Shown here: positions 10,187 to 18,689 of the stretch, piece by piece | Numbering within the stretch: position 1 is the first letter of the stretch | How the letters are laid out: each line of letters starts with the position of its first letter | Assembly (NCBI GenBank): GCA_030374765.1 | Contig: JARGXX010000068.1 | Location: forward strand, 3,038,001 to 3,102,000 | Direction of reading: 5' to 3' | Source of the DNA: Agarophyton chilense | Lineage: Eukaryota > Rhodophyta > Florideophyceae > Gracilariales > Gracilariaceae | Length of the DNA stretch: 64,000 nucleotides | Position numbers and translations under genes: made by a program | Notes under the pieces: model-generated | Told to the model about the DNA's origin: nothing | The model's database searches: none | Seen by the model: only the letters and a program-made list of their open reading frames with translations

Positions 10187-10573
10187 CTCTTCTTTGGTTT
10201 CTTTTCTTCGGCGACGATGTTGTAATTCTTCAGGAGAACGTAGACTACGGCCAGAGAATCTTGAACGACATTACCATTCAGCGATGAAAATGAGCAGAAG
10301 ACTCTCGAAAAGATTACAACGTCGTTTCACAAGTGAAACGTCGCAGATCGTACTGTACAGGGTGCAGCGGACAGTAATTGCCGCTCATGGCCGCAGTGCA
10401 TGCGCTTGTACGGCCACGAGATGCTCTCTGAGATTACGCTCTGAAGGTCAATCTCCTTGCTCTCTACTAGCTGACTAGAGAGCCACTGCTCTGCCACTGG
10501 TTCATTCCCGCAGTTTGTGCACCGCCCGTACACCGTTCCGTTTCGTTTCTGCGCAAGAACACGAGCGGACATC
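10187..10573. promoter_or_regulatory. shared divergent promoter of the plastid membrane protein and HCF136
   Basis: Head-to-head starts at 10186 (minus) and 10574 (plus) leave 387 bp without a credible ORF. The HCF136 frame is open upstream to a GTG at 10517 with no ATG, so that stretch is taken as leader. Co-regulation of two plastid proteins is inference. Confidence 0.45.
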
Positions 10574-11812
10574 ATGTCGCCCCATTTGTTCTTCGTCGCG
10601 GCCGCACCACTGCGCGCCAATTCCTTTGCATCGCGTTTCGTCGATCCCACTACACAGCGCCGCAATGCATTGCGCTCACAAACAATCATGTCCGCCGATC
10701 AGTCGCAAAGCGCGTTTAAATTGCATCGCCGTTCCTTTCTTTCTGCTGCCGCGCTAGCAGCTATACAAATCCCCGTAATCCCTTCAAAAGCTGAGCGGGT
10801 ATTATCACCACCCGCATGGACCCAGGTCGAACTAGATTCCTCGCAGACCATCTACGACATCGATTTTTCCCCTGTCGATCCCGAACATGGTTTTTTGGTG
10901 GGCTCTCGAGGTACAGTGGCGGAGACTTTTGATCGTGGGGTCACATGGCAACCACGAACCTTTGCTCGTTTGGACGCAGATGAGGAGCTTAACTATCGCT
11001 TTGAAGTTGTCACCTTTAAAGGACAGGAAGGATGGGTTATAGGAAAGCCATCTCTTTTGCTCCACACTTCGGACTCAGGAAAATCTTGGGAACGTGTGCC
11101 TCTAAGTCCGAAGTTACCAGGCGAACCGGTGGCTATCACTGCTCTGGGCCCTCAGAAGGCCGAAATGACCACTAATGCGGGCGCAGTGTATGTAACGGAG
11201 AACAGCGGCCGAAACTGGAAAGCTCAGGTCCGGGAAACTATTGATGCCACCTTGAATCGCACTATCTCTTCTGGTGTTACGGGCGCTTCCTACTTTACTG
11301 GTTCAATCATTCAAGTGTTGAGGGATGCGTATGGAGCCTATCTTGCCATTTCTTCGCGAGGAAACTTCTTCCTAACCTGGAAACCTGGCCAGGAGTTTTG
11401 GATTCCACATGCTAGAGACTCATCGAGACGTATTCAAGCAATGGGCTTTGTGAACGATGATGTTAATGATGGAGTCTGGATGGCGACTCGAGGTGGTGGT
11501 CTGGCATTTACGGACAAGAACCCGGATCTGGAAAGCACAGACCTGCTCAAGTTCAACAAGGTGGACATTCGCTCTGGTGGGTATGGTATTTTGGACGTCG
11601 CGTTTAGACCTGGAACGAAGGAGGCTTGGGCTGCGCTAGGAGGGGGTAATCTGTATCATTCGGAAGACGGTGGTATAACATGGAAGAGAGATGATAAAAC
11701 GGGCAAAGTGGGAGCAAACATTTATCGAATCAAATTCTTCGGCAAGGACACCGCATTCGCGTTGGGTGCTAATGGCGTCGTTTTGCGGTACGATCCTCAA
11801 GGTACTGCGTAG
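10574..11812 (+). CDS. HCF136: photosystem II assembly factor HCF136/Ycf48
   Basis: Thylakoid-lumen seven-bladed propeller protein that binds pre-D1 and assists assembly of the PSII reaction centre. A 412-residue precursor. Residues 1-50 resemble a plastid transit peptide. They are followed by a twin-arginine signal HRRSFLSAAALAA (Arg52-Arg53) ending near SKA-E at about 73, which indicates Tat export into the lumen. The mature part has repeated BNR/Ycf48 blades such as GFLVGSRGTVAETFDRGVTW, GWVIGKPSLLLHTSDSGKSWERV and YHSEDGGITWKRD. Length and motif order match the plant and cyanobacterial family. No intron. This is the strongest evidence in the window that the host is photosynthetic. Confidence 0.96.
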   Translation: MSPHLFFVAAAPLRANSFASRFVDPTTQRRNALRSQTIMSADQSQSAFKLHRRSFLSAAALAAIQIPVIPSKAERVLSPPAWTQVELDSSQTIYDIDFSPVDPEHGFLVGSRGTVAETFDRGVTWQPRTFARLDADEELNYRFEVVTFKGQEGWVIGKPSLLLHTSDSGKSWERVPLSPKLPGEPVAITALGPQKAEMTTNAGAVYVTENSGRNWKAQVRETIDATLNRTISSGVTGASYFTGSIIQVLRDAYGAYLAISSRGNFFLTWKPGQEFWIPHARDSSRRIQAMGFVNDDVNDGVWMATRGGGLAFTDKNPDLESTDLLKFNKVDIRSGGYGILDVAFRPGTKEAWAALGGGNLYHSEDGGITWKRDDKTGKVGANIYRIKFFGKDTAFALGANGVVLRYDPQGTA

Positions 11813-12050
11813 TATATTCAGCGTATTCAGTTAAGCGAACGTATGAATGCACCACAACGAATTACCGATACAGGAGGCTTGGTAAACCTTTTTGTATCCA
11901 ACAAGTAAAACCCACACTAAGAGTTCGTCCTCAGATAATTCAACTGTACAAAGTCTTTCGGGAACATGCGGAGCATAGATATAACCATGTTCAGCAAAGT
12001 CCGTCGGAAGAAACGGGTGTTCTCTAAAAAAAAGTTCCGGTAAGTACAGA

Positions 12051-12479
12051 TCATGTCTTGGGCTTTGGTGTACTGGGTTGAGCCTGATTTGTCTTCGGTA
12101 CAACGACATGTTCAGAACCAGCCGTTGTGGAATCAGCAAAGTATGGTGGTTTTTTGACATTGACGCCAAACTCGCGCAACGCACTCTCCAGGTCTTCCAT
12201 GGTGAGAACGAGTTTCATGTGCTCACGTCCCTTTTTCGGAGCGGGCACTGCTGCAAGACGCATTCGGGAGCGCGCTATAGATTCGTTCGCGACATCTGCA
12301 ATGAACTTTTGAGTGGCAAGTGCGACTAGACGACGGACGCGGATATCCTCGGATTGAAAGCCGCCGCGGTTGAGGAAGTGCGTGACTAGATTGTCTGGCA
12401 GCGTAGGGCTGTACTCATCAAGACTGGCTACGAATTTCTCGAGCTCGTAGCGCTCCTGTTGTGTATTAGTGGATTCCAT
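12051..12479 (-). CDS. TAF10: TFIID subunit TAF10
   Basis: Histone-fold subunit of TFIID (and in many eukaryotes SAGA), acting in RNA polymerase II initiation. 142 residues from the ATG at 12479; an upstream GTG-opened extension is ignored. The histone fold runs from about residue 20 to 105 with the family signature LDEYSPTLPDNLVTHFLNRGGF, then IRVRRLVALATQKFIADVANE, then LTMEDLESALREFGVNVKKPPYFAD. A short Pro/Thr/Lys tail follows. No intron. It is a minimal TAF10 lacking the long disordered N-terminus of the human protein. Confidence 0.95.
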   Translation of the reverse strand: MESTNTQQERYELEKFVASLDEYSPTLPDNLVTHFLNRGGFQSEDIRVRRLVALATQKFIADVANESIARSRMRLAAVPAPKKGREHMKLVLTMEDLESALREFGVNVKKPPYFADSTTAGSEHVVVPKTNQAQPSTPKPKT

Positions 12480-12831
12480 TGCGTTGTAAGCTGTGATTCG
12501 GTAGTCTTCGGCCCAAGAATGCTGCCACACGTCGGCTGGTTAGGAAGATGAAGACTACTGGGAGGGTAAAGGTTATATTGCTACCATTGCCACGTGAGAA
12601 ATGTCATCTATACGTATATTCTATCTTTCAATTTTATCAAGCTGGTGGCTTGGCTTTGCCAGATTTTAATAAAAATTATGTATTCCCTTCAGCACCCGTG
12701 TACAACTGTAAATCACAGGCAGAAATGCTCGTCACGCGGAATTCACGGCATTCGTCAAGACGGGATGGGTTCTCGTTCCGAATATATGCGTATTTCTTGC
12801 CTTCATCGTTACAAGGGAAGCTTCAAGATCC
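12480..12831. promoter_or_regulatory. divergent intergenic region of TAF10 and the FAR1-like gene
   Basis: About 350 bp between the TAF10 start and the next start on the plus strand, AT-richer than the flanking coding DNA. Two overlapping plus-strand frames of under 100 codons look like noise. Probably holds both promoters. Confidence 0.4.
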
Positions 12832-13989
12832 ATGATGTCGAAGCGCTCTGAAAATCCTGTCGTCAACCTAAGCCAAGTACAGGAAGATGACTTGAAGCGC
12901 CATTGCCCTCTTCGCTGGTCCCAACGGGAGGAGCATCGTGTGTCTTCTGCTGAAAGATTAACTGACGAGGAAAACTTTGCACGTCGCGGTCATGAAATAT
13001 CAGCCCCTGTCAAGGAGCATCATACCTCAAGATCATTTTCACGACTAAAGAAGAGAAGGCGTACTACTACTGTCCCCACTTCCGCTAATCCCCAGGACTC
13101 TATTTGTTCGCCTATGATTAGCAAGGCATGGCCTCCGTGCCACCAACCAAACCAGGAAGGGCCTACGACTCAATCTATCGAAAGCGATGTGACGCACCAA
13201 ACACTGAAACCCTCACTCTCCGCTGATTTACGAGAAGACTATCTCCCTGGGAGAGCTACCAGTGTAGGGCGCTTACTGGTCGATTTCGCGAAGCAAGGAT
13301 ATCAGTATGGTTTCCAATACTGCCGTCCATTGTCAAGGATAGGACAATATTGTCTAAGCGCGCGGTTTAGGTGTTTGAAGCACAAACCGCCACAAAAATG
13401 TACTGCATCATTCACTGCAAAACTACGTTCGGGTAAGAGCGAGTGGGAAACAAAGGGAATCCTCAAGCATAATCATCCTCGTTTGATGCTTCAACCTAAC
13501 GAACTGCAAGATCGACTCAAATTGATTTCAAAGGCTTTGTCGCGTAACTTACCAAAAGACGAGACCTTGCCGTGTGAAAACCGCAAGATATCTCCGCCAC
13601 CATTGCTACTCGCAGCGTCACCGACGCCGATGCCCACAGCAGAAATAATTGCACCTTTTATACCCACTACGCGTTCTATTGGAGGACCGCTGCTTCAACA
13701 CAGTGTTTCTTCCTCAACCTTACAATCCCGCATTCAACAGAGAATCCCATCACATCTAACAGCTTCACCGACGCCACTGAGTTCATCTCTCGTATGCCCT
13801 ACAGCACTGACACCACAACAACAAAACACATCTCGCTCGCTTCCTCTTCTTGCACCTCGTCCACCATACGTATTTCTCACTCCAAGCGGTCCCGTCATGG
13901 TTTCGCCGCCTTTGCTACCACGTGTACCAGCAGCTCAAAGCTATGTTTCTACGCGAAGAAGAAAGAAGGAACAGAGACGCACCAAATAA
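12832..13989 (+). CDS. FAR1/WRKY-GCM1-like zinc-finger protein
   Basis: A 385-residue, largely disordered protein rich in Ser, Pro, Arg and Lys. One folded-looking block (about 145-218) reads LLVDFAKQGYQYGF, then FRCLKH, then KCTASF, then W-E-T-K-G-I-L-K-H-N-H-P. The ligand spacing C181-x8-C190-x22-H213-x-H215 matches the C2H2 zinc ligands of FAR1-type DNA-binding domains, which derive from Mutator-like transposases. A basic KKRRR stretch (about 73-77) could be a nuclear signal. No transposase catalytic domain follows, so it may be a domesticated transcription factor. The Pro-rich C-terminus could be an activation region. Fold assignment is by pattern only. Confidence 0.6.
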   Translation: MMSKRSENPVVNLSQVQEDDLKRHCPLRWSQREEHRVSSAERLTDEENFARRGHEISAPVKEHHTSRSFSRLKKRRRTTTVPTSANPQDSICSPMISKAWPPCHQPNQEGPTTQSIESDVTHQTLKPSLSADLREDYLPGRATSVGRLLVDFAKQGYQYGFQYCRPLSRIGQYCLSARFRCLKHKPPQKCTASFTAKLRSGKSEWETKGILKHNHPRLMLQPNELQDRLKLISKALSRNLPKDETLPCENRKISPPPLLLAASPTPMPTAEIIAPFIPTTRSIGGPLLQHSVSSSTLQSRIQQRIPSHLTASPTPLSSSLVCPTALTPQQQNTSRSLPLLAPRPPYVFLTPSGPVMVSPPLLPRVPAAQSYVSTRRRKKEQRRTK

Positions 13990-14430
13990 CGATTGCTTTT
14001 AACTTCTTTTCATTTTGATGAAGGTGCCTCGGACGATCCATTCTTCACTGTTTTAGGTTTCAAAGATCTCTAGCACCGAAGGACCAAAAATGTGGGAAAA
14101 AAAGATGGGCTCTGTTCATATTTGTCTTTTGACTCTTCAATGTCTGTTTTCGTTGAAGACCGGAAACGCCATCGTGCTACATACTCATTAGTTCTTTCAT
14201 GGATTCTGTGGAAGAGGCCCACAAGAGGCTTCCATTGAACAAACAAACAAGGCTTGTATATCTTGATTTTGTGGAATCGGCCGTCAAAACAGACTTTTAG
14301 AAGCGCGCTGGAGAAAGATAGAGCATCTCTAGATATTCTTAATGTGAACTCAATTACTCCTAATATCGCACCTAAGGTATTGAGAAGTCCGAGCTGCTCA
14401 TCAAAAAAAATTCCATTCAGAGAGAAAACT

Positions 14431-14467
14431 CCTCTCATGATCTCATGATCATCATGGTCATGAGAGG
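14431..14467. repeat. imperfect palindrome, 10-bp arms
   Basis: CCTCTCATGA at 14431-14440 pairs perfectly with TCATGAGAGG at 14458-14467. The 17-nt spacer itself contains further CATGATC/GATCATC self-complementarity. Confidence 0.9.
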
Positions 14468-14474
14468 GGGCTTA

Positions 14475-14511
14475 TCTTCGCTGAGGGAACATGATGTTCC
14501 CTCAGCGAAGA
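14475..14511. repeat. near-perfect palindrome, 18-bp arms with 1-nt centre
   Basis: TCTTCGCTGAGGGAACAT (14475-14492), a single G, then its exact reverse complement (14494-14511). It begins 33 bp downstream of the DUF1826 stop codon, probably in that gene's 3' UTR, and would form a very stable hairpin in RNA or a cruciform in DNA. Confidence 0.97.
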
Positions 14512-14543
14512 AAAGCTTATATCCTTACCTTCTAGTGTGTAAT

Positions 14544-15128
14544 TCATTGGCCCTCTTCTTCCCAGCAATCGGTTTGCACGATCAATCTCACATCATTTTC
14601 TTTCATATGCGGTGATCGGTGTAACACAGCTTGCTCCCAATTTTCGTCGCTTCCTGTGCCTCTCATAAAGACCACGTCGCCGGTTTGCAGATGAAGCACT
14701 TCATTTTTTTCTTGAATGACAGATCCAGGTCCAATGAGTGAACAAATCCCCCGTAGTCTAACCTTGTCGACATGCCACTTTGGGCATGGGGTGCCACGAA
14801 TAATCGCAACGCGTCCCTTCACTTTACACGCGTCGCAAAGAGAACTGTGCATCAGAGCCATGTCACAGAGCGCATCACGCAGAAAGTTAGGGAGATACCG
14901 GCGTGTGGAATTTATTGTCGCTTTACTGCCTTGTACGGATATCATAATGCCACGCCAATCCACGGGAGGTAAACAGCGGGTGAGGCGCTTGGGGATTGGA
15001 AATGGATGAAACGCAGATTGAATCAAAGTCATGTTCTCGTTCCTTGAGTGCACATCCCGAAAAAGAAGGTCTGCAGAAACCTTGCAATAAGCGTAGGCTG
15101 GCTTCCGACTTACGTATTCGATTCCCAT
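14544..15128 (-). CDS. DUF1826 family protein
   Basis: A 194-residue protein. The conserved C-terminal half has the family pattern: C115-P-x-W118-H119-x-D121 followed by VRLRGICSLIGPGS, then LQTGDVVFMRG, AVLHRSP (H170) and RLIVQTD. The Cys/His/Asp cluster suggests metal or iron/2-oxoglutarate-like binding, but no activity is established. In bacteria DUF1826 genes often sit beside COG0523 zinc metallochaperones in zinc-limitation regulons (established context). Here there is no such neighbour. The frame stays open upstream of the ATG with protein-like sequence, and a 68-codon frame lies at 15350-15556, so a 5' exon may be missing. Family call is good; role unknown. Confidence 0.75.
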   Translation of the reverse strand: MGIEYVSRKPAYAYCKVSADLLFRDVHSRNENMTLIQSAFHPFPIPKRLTRCLPPVDWRGIMISVQGSKATINSTRRYLPNFLRDALCDMALMHSSLCDACKVKGRVAIIRGTPCPKWHVDKVRLRGICSLIGPGSVIQEKNEVLHLQTGDVVFMRGTGSDENWEQAVLHRSPHMKENDVRLIVQTDCWEEEGQ

Positions 15129-15845
15129 TTCAGCACAGTCGTTGACAAGCGGGGTGGCCTCCTCGTAAGTTGATAACCCTTAGCTTTGTTTCAGGAGTCC
15201 GAAAGTACTTGTCGAAAACGTACCGCAGGACGGGAGAGAGAAACTTTACAAATGCACAAAGCAATCATTTCTTAAAAACCAGTATCTAACGCGTTTCATC
15301 GTGAATTGTTGAATGTTTTTCTTTTTGTTCGGGGAAGTTGTGGCTCTGCCTAGGCTTCCGAGACTACTGTCACGTCTCGAAGGCTCTCGTTGTTACCGAG
15401 GGCGGATAGCGTCCCTCGAAAGCGCGTGGCATTTAATATTGTATAGTATTCCTCTGATGTTTTTGTGAGCGCGAACGAGTCCACTCGTGGGACGTGGTGC
15501 TGCCAAATATTCGCCGCTTCGTTCCTCTCTTCCTCAAGCCGCTGGTTGCTAATCAAGAAACGTGATGCGCTCGCTCTACCAGTACATGTTCCCCGGAGAA
15601 AGCATTAGACCTCGAAGACGTTCTCGACTGTGCGAGCCGTTTGTTACCGATTCGTATAATCTTTTGCCCCTTTTGCTATCCTCTCCAGCGATTATCGAAA
15701 CTCCATCAAGCTGTGAAGAGAAGCGATGATCGCCGAGCGCCCATTTTTATTGACATAAAGGAGATGATCATCACCATGAAACTTGTGTTTTTTCATGAAG
15801 TCCATTCTGGATCAAATCACATAAATAGCACTTTTTCGAAAGAAC
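15129..15845. other. upstream region of the DUF1826 gene; possible missed exon
   Basis: A minus-strand 68-codon frame at 15350-15556 begins with ATG and is followed by possible GT donors. It could be a first exon of the DUF1826 gene, but no convincing acceptor joins the two. Otherwise nothing recognisable. Confidence 0.3.
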
Positions 15846-16517
15846 TCACATCATTTGTATACTGACCGACCCACAGTCTTTATCACCGTTTAGAAACGGA
15901 TTGTGCCCGGTCAAAGATACCAACCCAGCTTTGTTTTGGGTATGGCACTCCTGTGTCGCCCGAAACGTAGGATCATGATTTAAGGCAATGACCTCTCTCG
16001 GCGAGAGACTTGCACTATGTACCGCTCCTTTGTGACGGACAAATGAAGATGAGCACACCTTGTCAAATAGTATTTCACCAAAACGCTCTTTCAACACCAC
16101 GACTTGTAGTACATCTGCCTTTATCAGCCTTCCCCACACAAGTTTGCTCGATGCGATGATGCCAAGATCTTTCGTGGATTTGTACCCTTCTACATACTGT
16201 CGCCTAATGCGTGCACTGATCCCGGTCATTTTGCACAACCGGTGTACACTGTAGATACACTGTACAGCATCAAAAACCTGAGAAACACCTCCAGAAAAAC
16301 AGCACCTGCCGTATTTTTCAGTTTTCAAAAGCGTTTCACGAAAAAGGTGTTTATGTGGAAGACGTCTCCACTCTTGTTGCGTTGTTCTTTCTATCCGGAG
16401 GAGATAGAAAAGCTCGTTGTGAATACCGAGCAATATGCCATCCCCACGTCCAAATTCAATTGGCAGTGCAAAGCTACCCGCACTGCTCCCGCTCACGCGC
16501 AACGCTGCATCTAGCAT
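15846..16517 (-). CDS. hypothetical protein
   Basis: A 223-codon frame from the ATG at 16517 (open further upstream to a GTG). Composition is balanced, without low complexity. No domain, signal peptide or membrane segment is recognised. The only reason to list it is that so long an uninterrupted frame is unlikely by chance at this base composition. Its 5' end overlaps the plus-strand acidic-protein gene by about 80 bp antisense, which is a reason for doubt. Confidence 0.3.
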   Translation of the reverse strand: MLDAALRVSGSSAGSFALPIEFGRGDGILLGIHNELFYLLRIERTTQQEWRRLPHKHLFRETLLKTEKYGRCCFSGGVSQVFDAVQCIYSVHRLCKMTGISARIRRQYVEGYKSTKDLGIIASSKLVWGRLIKADVLQVVVLKERFGEILFDKVCSSSFVRHKGAVHSASLSPREVIALNHDPTFRATQECHTQNKAGLVSLTGHNPFLNGDKDCGSVSIQMM

Positions 16518-16839
16518 GCCCAATTCGCGGAAGCGAGGGAGAGAAATTGCTAACGGTGATTCTGTTAATCGGAACACAATGATGGTCGCTGACGCTGAAG
16601 AGGAGTTTATCGATGTCGATATGGCGTCTGCTGAAGCTTATGAGGATGATGTTTCGGCGCAAATTTCTGCCATGCAAAGTGTGAACGACTCAACTTCTCA
16701 TACAGGCTCTTTCGTGCCGTTCTACGCTCATCTCGGCGGAGATGATTTTGACGATGAGTACGTAATAACAATGATTGAACGTTCAACGACTCCTGTCGTG
16801 CTACTAACAATATCGTTCTTTTCCAGTAACATGGAGTGA
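16435..16839 (+). CDS. small acidic protein with one phase-2, in-frame intron
   Basis: Exons 16435-16757 and 16827-16839 give 111 residues. The 69-nt intron 16758-16826 has donor GTACGT, branch TACTAAC and acceptor TTCCAG, all strong. Its length is a multiple of three and it has no stop, so the unspliced frame stays open to the same stop with 23 extra residues. The protein has a basic SRKRGRE patch (about 31-37, possible nuclear signal), an acidic centre (DAEEEFIDVDM, about 52-62) and a C-terminus FYAHLGGDDFDDDNME. A second ATG at 16516 would give an 84-residue form. It resembles short acidic subunits of nuclear complexes, but I cannot name it. Confidence 0.6.
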   Translation: MPSPRPNSIGSAKLPALLPLTRNAASSMPNSRKRGREIANGDSVNRNTMMVADAEEEFIDVDMASAEAYEDDVSAQISAMQSVNDSTSHTGSFVPFYAHLGGDDFDDEYVITMIERSTTPVVLLTISFFSSNME

Positions 16840-16927
16840 GGGCACCTCATGCCGAAAAACTGAGCTAGCAGTATTGTTCAGCGTCCACCACCTGGGCGTT
16901 TCAATCGGTTCTATATCCACTATCCCG

Positions 16928-17394
16928 TCACGTTTGATGACACTGTACTCTCCTCTGTCGTTCGCATGATTCGTAGAGCAGTTTGATTAGCGGAATGTAC
17001 TCGTCTTGCAGAATCTTCAAGGAGAGTCCCCGTTCCCCTTTTGGCATTGGCGCCATTATCTTCTCGCTCTTCTCTCGAACATGTATCTTTCAAATTCATC
17101 TTTACTACATTGCCGGAGAAAAAAAGACAATTCATTCCCGGTCAAGAGCGTCATGCTTTTTGTGGCTTCTGCGGTGCAAAAGGTCAAGCTTCGAAGTAGG
17201 TTAAGTATTGAGCCGAATATTGTCAAAATATCCATGCGTTCTTTATGACAACTAAATAGTACAAGGAGTGTCACCCACAAAGAGGAAGCAAAGACTATTA
17301 GCCGTGTACTTCGTTCACTGAATATTCTAATTCTAATGCTTCTTGAGAGTCCAAATGACATCGGCCTCCGTGGTAAAGCCGACGGCTGATCCAT
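16928..17394 (-). pseudogene. possible small membrane protein gene with a frame break
   Basis: A 112-codon ATG-started frame (17056-17394) with a hydrophobic segment (about 32-48) is followed at once, in another frame, by a protein-like run starting MAPMPKGERGLSLK that stops at 16928-16930. The pair would read as one protein if a single frame change near 17055-17080 were allowed. Nothing matches a known family. It may be a decayed gene, a missed intron, a sequencing indel, or chance. Confidence 0.22.
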
Positions 17395-17507
17395 TTTGCA
17401 TTCCTGCCCCTAAGCGAAAGGAAGACAGAAATAATACCATGCGAGATACGCTTGACCCTTCCAGGGTCAGTCAGGACCCAACTTTACCTGTGAAACTCGG
17501 CCATTAG

Positions 17508-18689
17508 TTAGAAATGGCCACACTTTTCGTTCACACAGTGCAACCCGAGATCACAGACCCAGAACGGATCGGTTCCACACGTCGCACCTGCTCGCCGTCC
17601 CTTGACACACTTCTTTCGACCATAGCCCTCGGCACAGATTAATCCCTTTGTGCAAGCGGTCCCTTCTGGCTCGCAGTGTCCACCTTTCCTAACCAATTTC
17701 TTTTTACACACTCCGCCGAGGCATTTTAGTCCCTTCCCACACGCCCAGAACGAATGGTGTCCACATCGTCCCCCAAGGCCCTTTGGAACAACACATATCT
17801 TCTTCTTCCATGTTCCGGCACAAACAGTGCCGTCGACACACACGGATCCCATTGGCTTGCAATTTCCTCCTTTCGGAATCTTTGGCTTAACGCAAACCCC
17901 TTTGAGGCATTGCAGGCCTGTCTTACAAATCCAGAATGGATCGCGTCCACATTGTTTGCCAACTGATCTCGGTCTCACGCATATTTTCTTTTGTGGTTTT
18001 CCAGCGCACACAGTTTGGTTAGCACATATAGAATCACGACCCAGACAGCTTCCTCCAAGGGGAACAGTAGGCCCCAGGCAAGTTCCATTTAAACAACGTA
18101 AATCGGGTTTGCAAACCCAAAACGGATTTCGTCCGCATCTTCTTCCGAGTCCCTTTGGAATCACGCACTTCTTCTTCTTTCTGGTGCCAACACATATTGC
18201 TCCTTTCTCACAAACGGAACCGTGTTTCATGCAACTCTGTCCAGCAGGCACAAGCGGTTTCGTGCAAATTCCATTTCGACACTTCAGACCAAGTTGGCAG
18301 ACTTGATACCGGTTGCCGTCACATGCTTCTCCAACGTCAACTGGCTTCCTGCAAATCTTCGATTTCGTAGTTCCAACACAAATTGCTTTACTCTCGCAGA
18401 TGATTCCTTTCGGGCCACAGGCGTCACCCAATTGTACTGTCTTAGTACATAAATGTTTCTCACATTTCAAACTGGTCTGACAAACATCGTAAGGGCCCAT
18501 ACCACATCTTTCGCCTACTAACTTCGGAGTAACGCATTTCTTTTTGAAAACCCGACCAGCACATACACTGCCACCCGGACAATTGGAGCAACTCAGATGT
18601 GGGAAGTATGAATATTCTTTCCATTCGTTACTCGTTGCGGAACAAGTAACCAATAAGAAGATGAGTGAGAAAAATGACAAAGTTGCCAT
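17508..18689 (-). CDS. secreted protein of six tandem eight-cysteine repeats
   Basis: A 393-residue protein from the ATG at 18689. Signal peptide at about 1-21 (Met-Ala-Thr then a Leu/Phe-rich core, SATS cleavage zone). The rest is six tandem repeats of about 62 residues. Each full repeat has eight Cys in the order GG-x-C, GS-x-C, VCAG, KK-x-C, G-x-R-CG, FW-x-C, GL-x-C, G-x-C; the first repeat is divergent. Lys, Arg and Gly are abundant, so the mature protein is strongly basic (good for binding sulfated polysaccharides, inference). No transmembrane segment or GPI signal. Eight Cys per unit suggests four disulfides each. It resembles EB/dickkopf-type Cys-rich modules only loosely. Possible role in the extracellular matrix. 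Confidence 0.85.
   Translation of the reverse strand: MATLSFFSLIFLLVTCSATSNEWKEYSYFPHLSCSNCPGGSVCAGRVFKKKCVTPKLVGERCGMGPYDVCQTSLKCEKHLCTKTVQLGDACGPKGIICESKAICVGTTKSKICRKPVDVGEACDGNRYQVCQLGLKCRNGICTKPLVPAGQSCMKHGSVCEKGAICVGTRKKKKCVIPKGLGRRCGRNPFWVCKPDLRCLNGTCLGPTVPLGGSCLGRDSICANQTVCAGKPQKKICVRPRSVGKQCGRDPFWICKTGLQCLKGVCVKPKIPKGGNCKPMGSVCVDGTVCAGTWKKKICVVPKGLGGRCGHHSFWACGKGLKCLGGVCKKKLVRKGGHCEPEGTACTKGLICAEGYGRKKCVKGRRAGATCGTDPFWVCDLGLHCVNEKCGHF

Larger units (their letters stand above)
13990..14543. other. intergenic with two adjacent palindromes
   Basis: Lies between convergent genes. Holds the inverted repeats at 14431-14467 and 14475-14511. A 122-codon minus-strand frame (14070-14438, ATG start inside the first palindrome) encodes nothing I recognise and is left uncalled. 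Confidence 0.5.

Noticed and set aside
10517..10573. Upstream extension of HCF136
   Set aside because: Opens with GTG; the first ATG at 10574 gives a normal bipartite transit peptide.
11831..12184. 117-codon frame overlapping the TAF10 3' end
   Set aside because: Different frame on the same strand; overlaps TAF10 coding sequence and resembles nothing.
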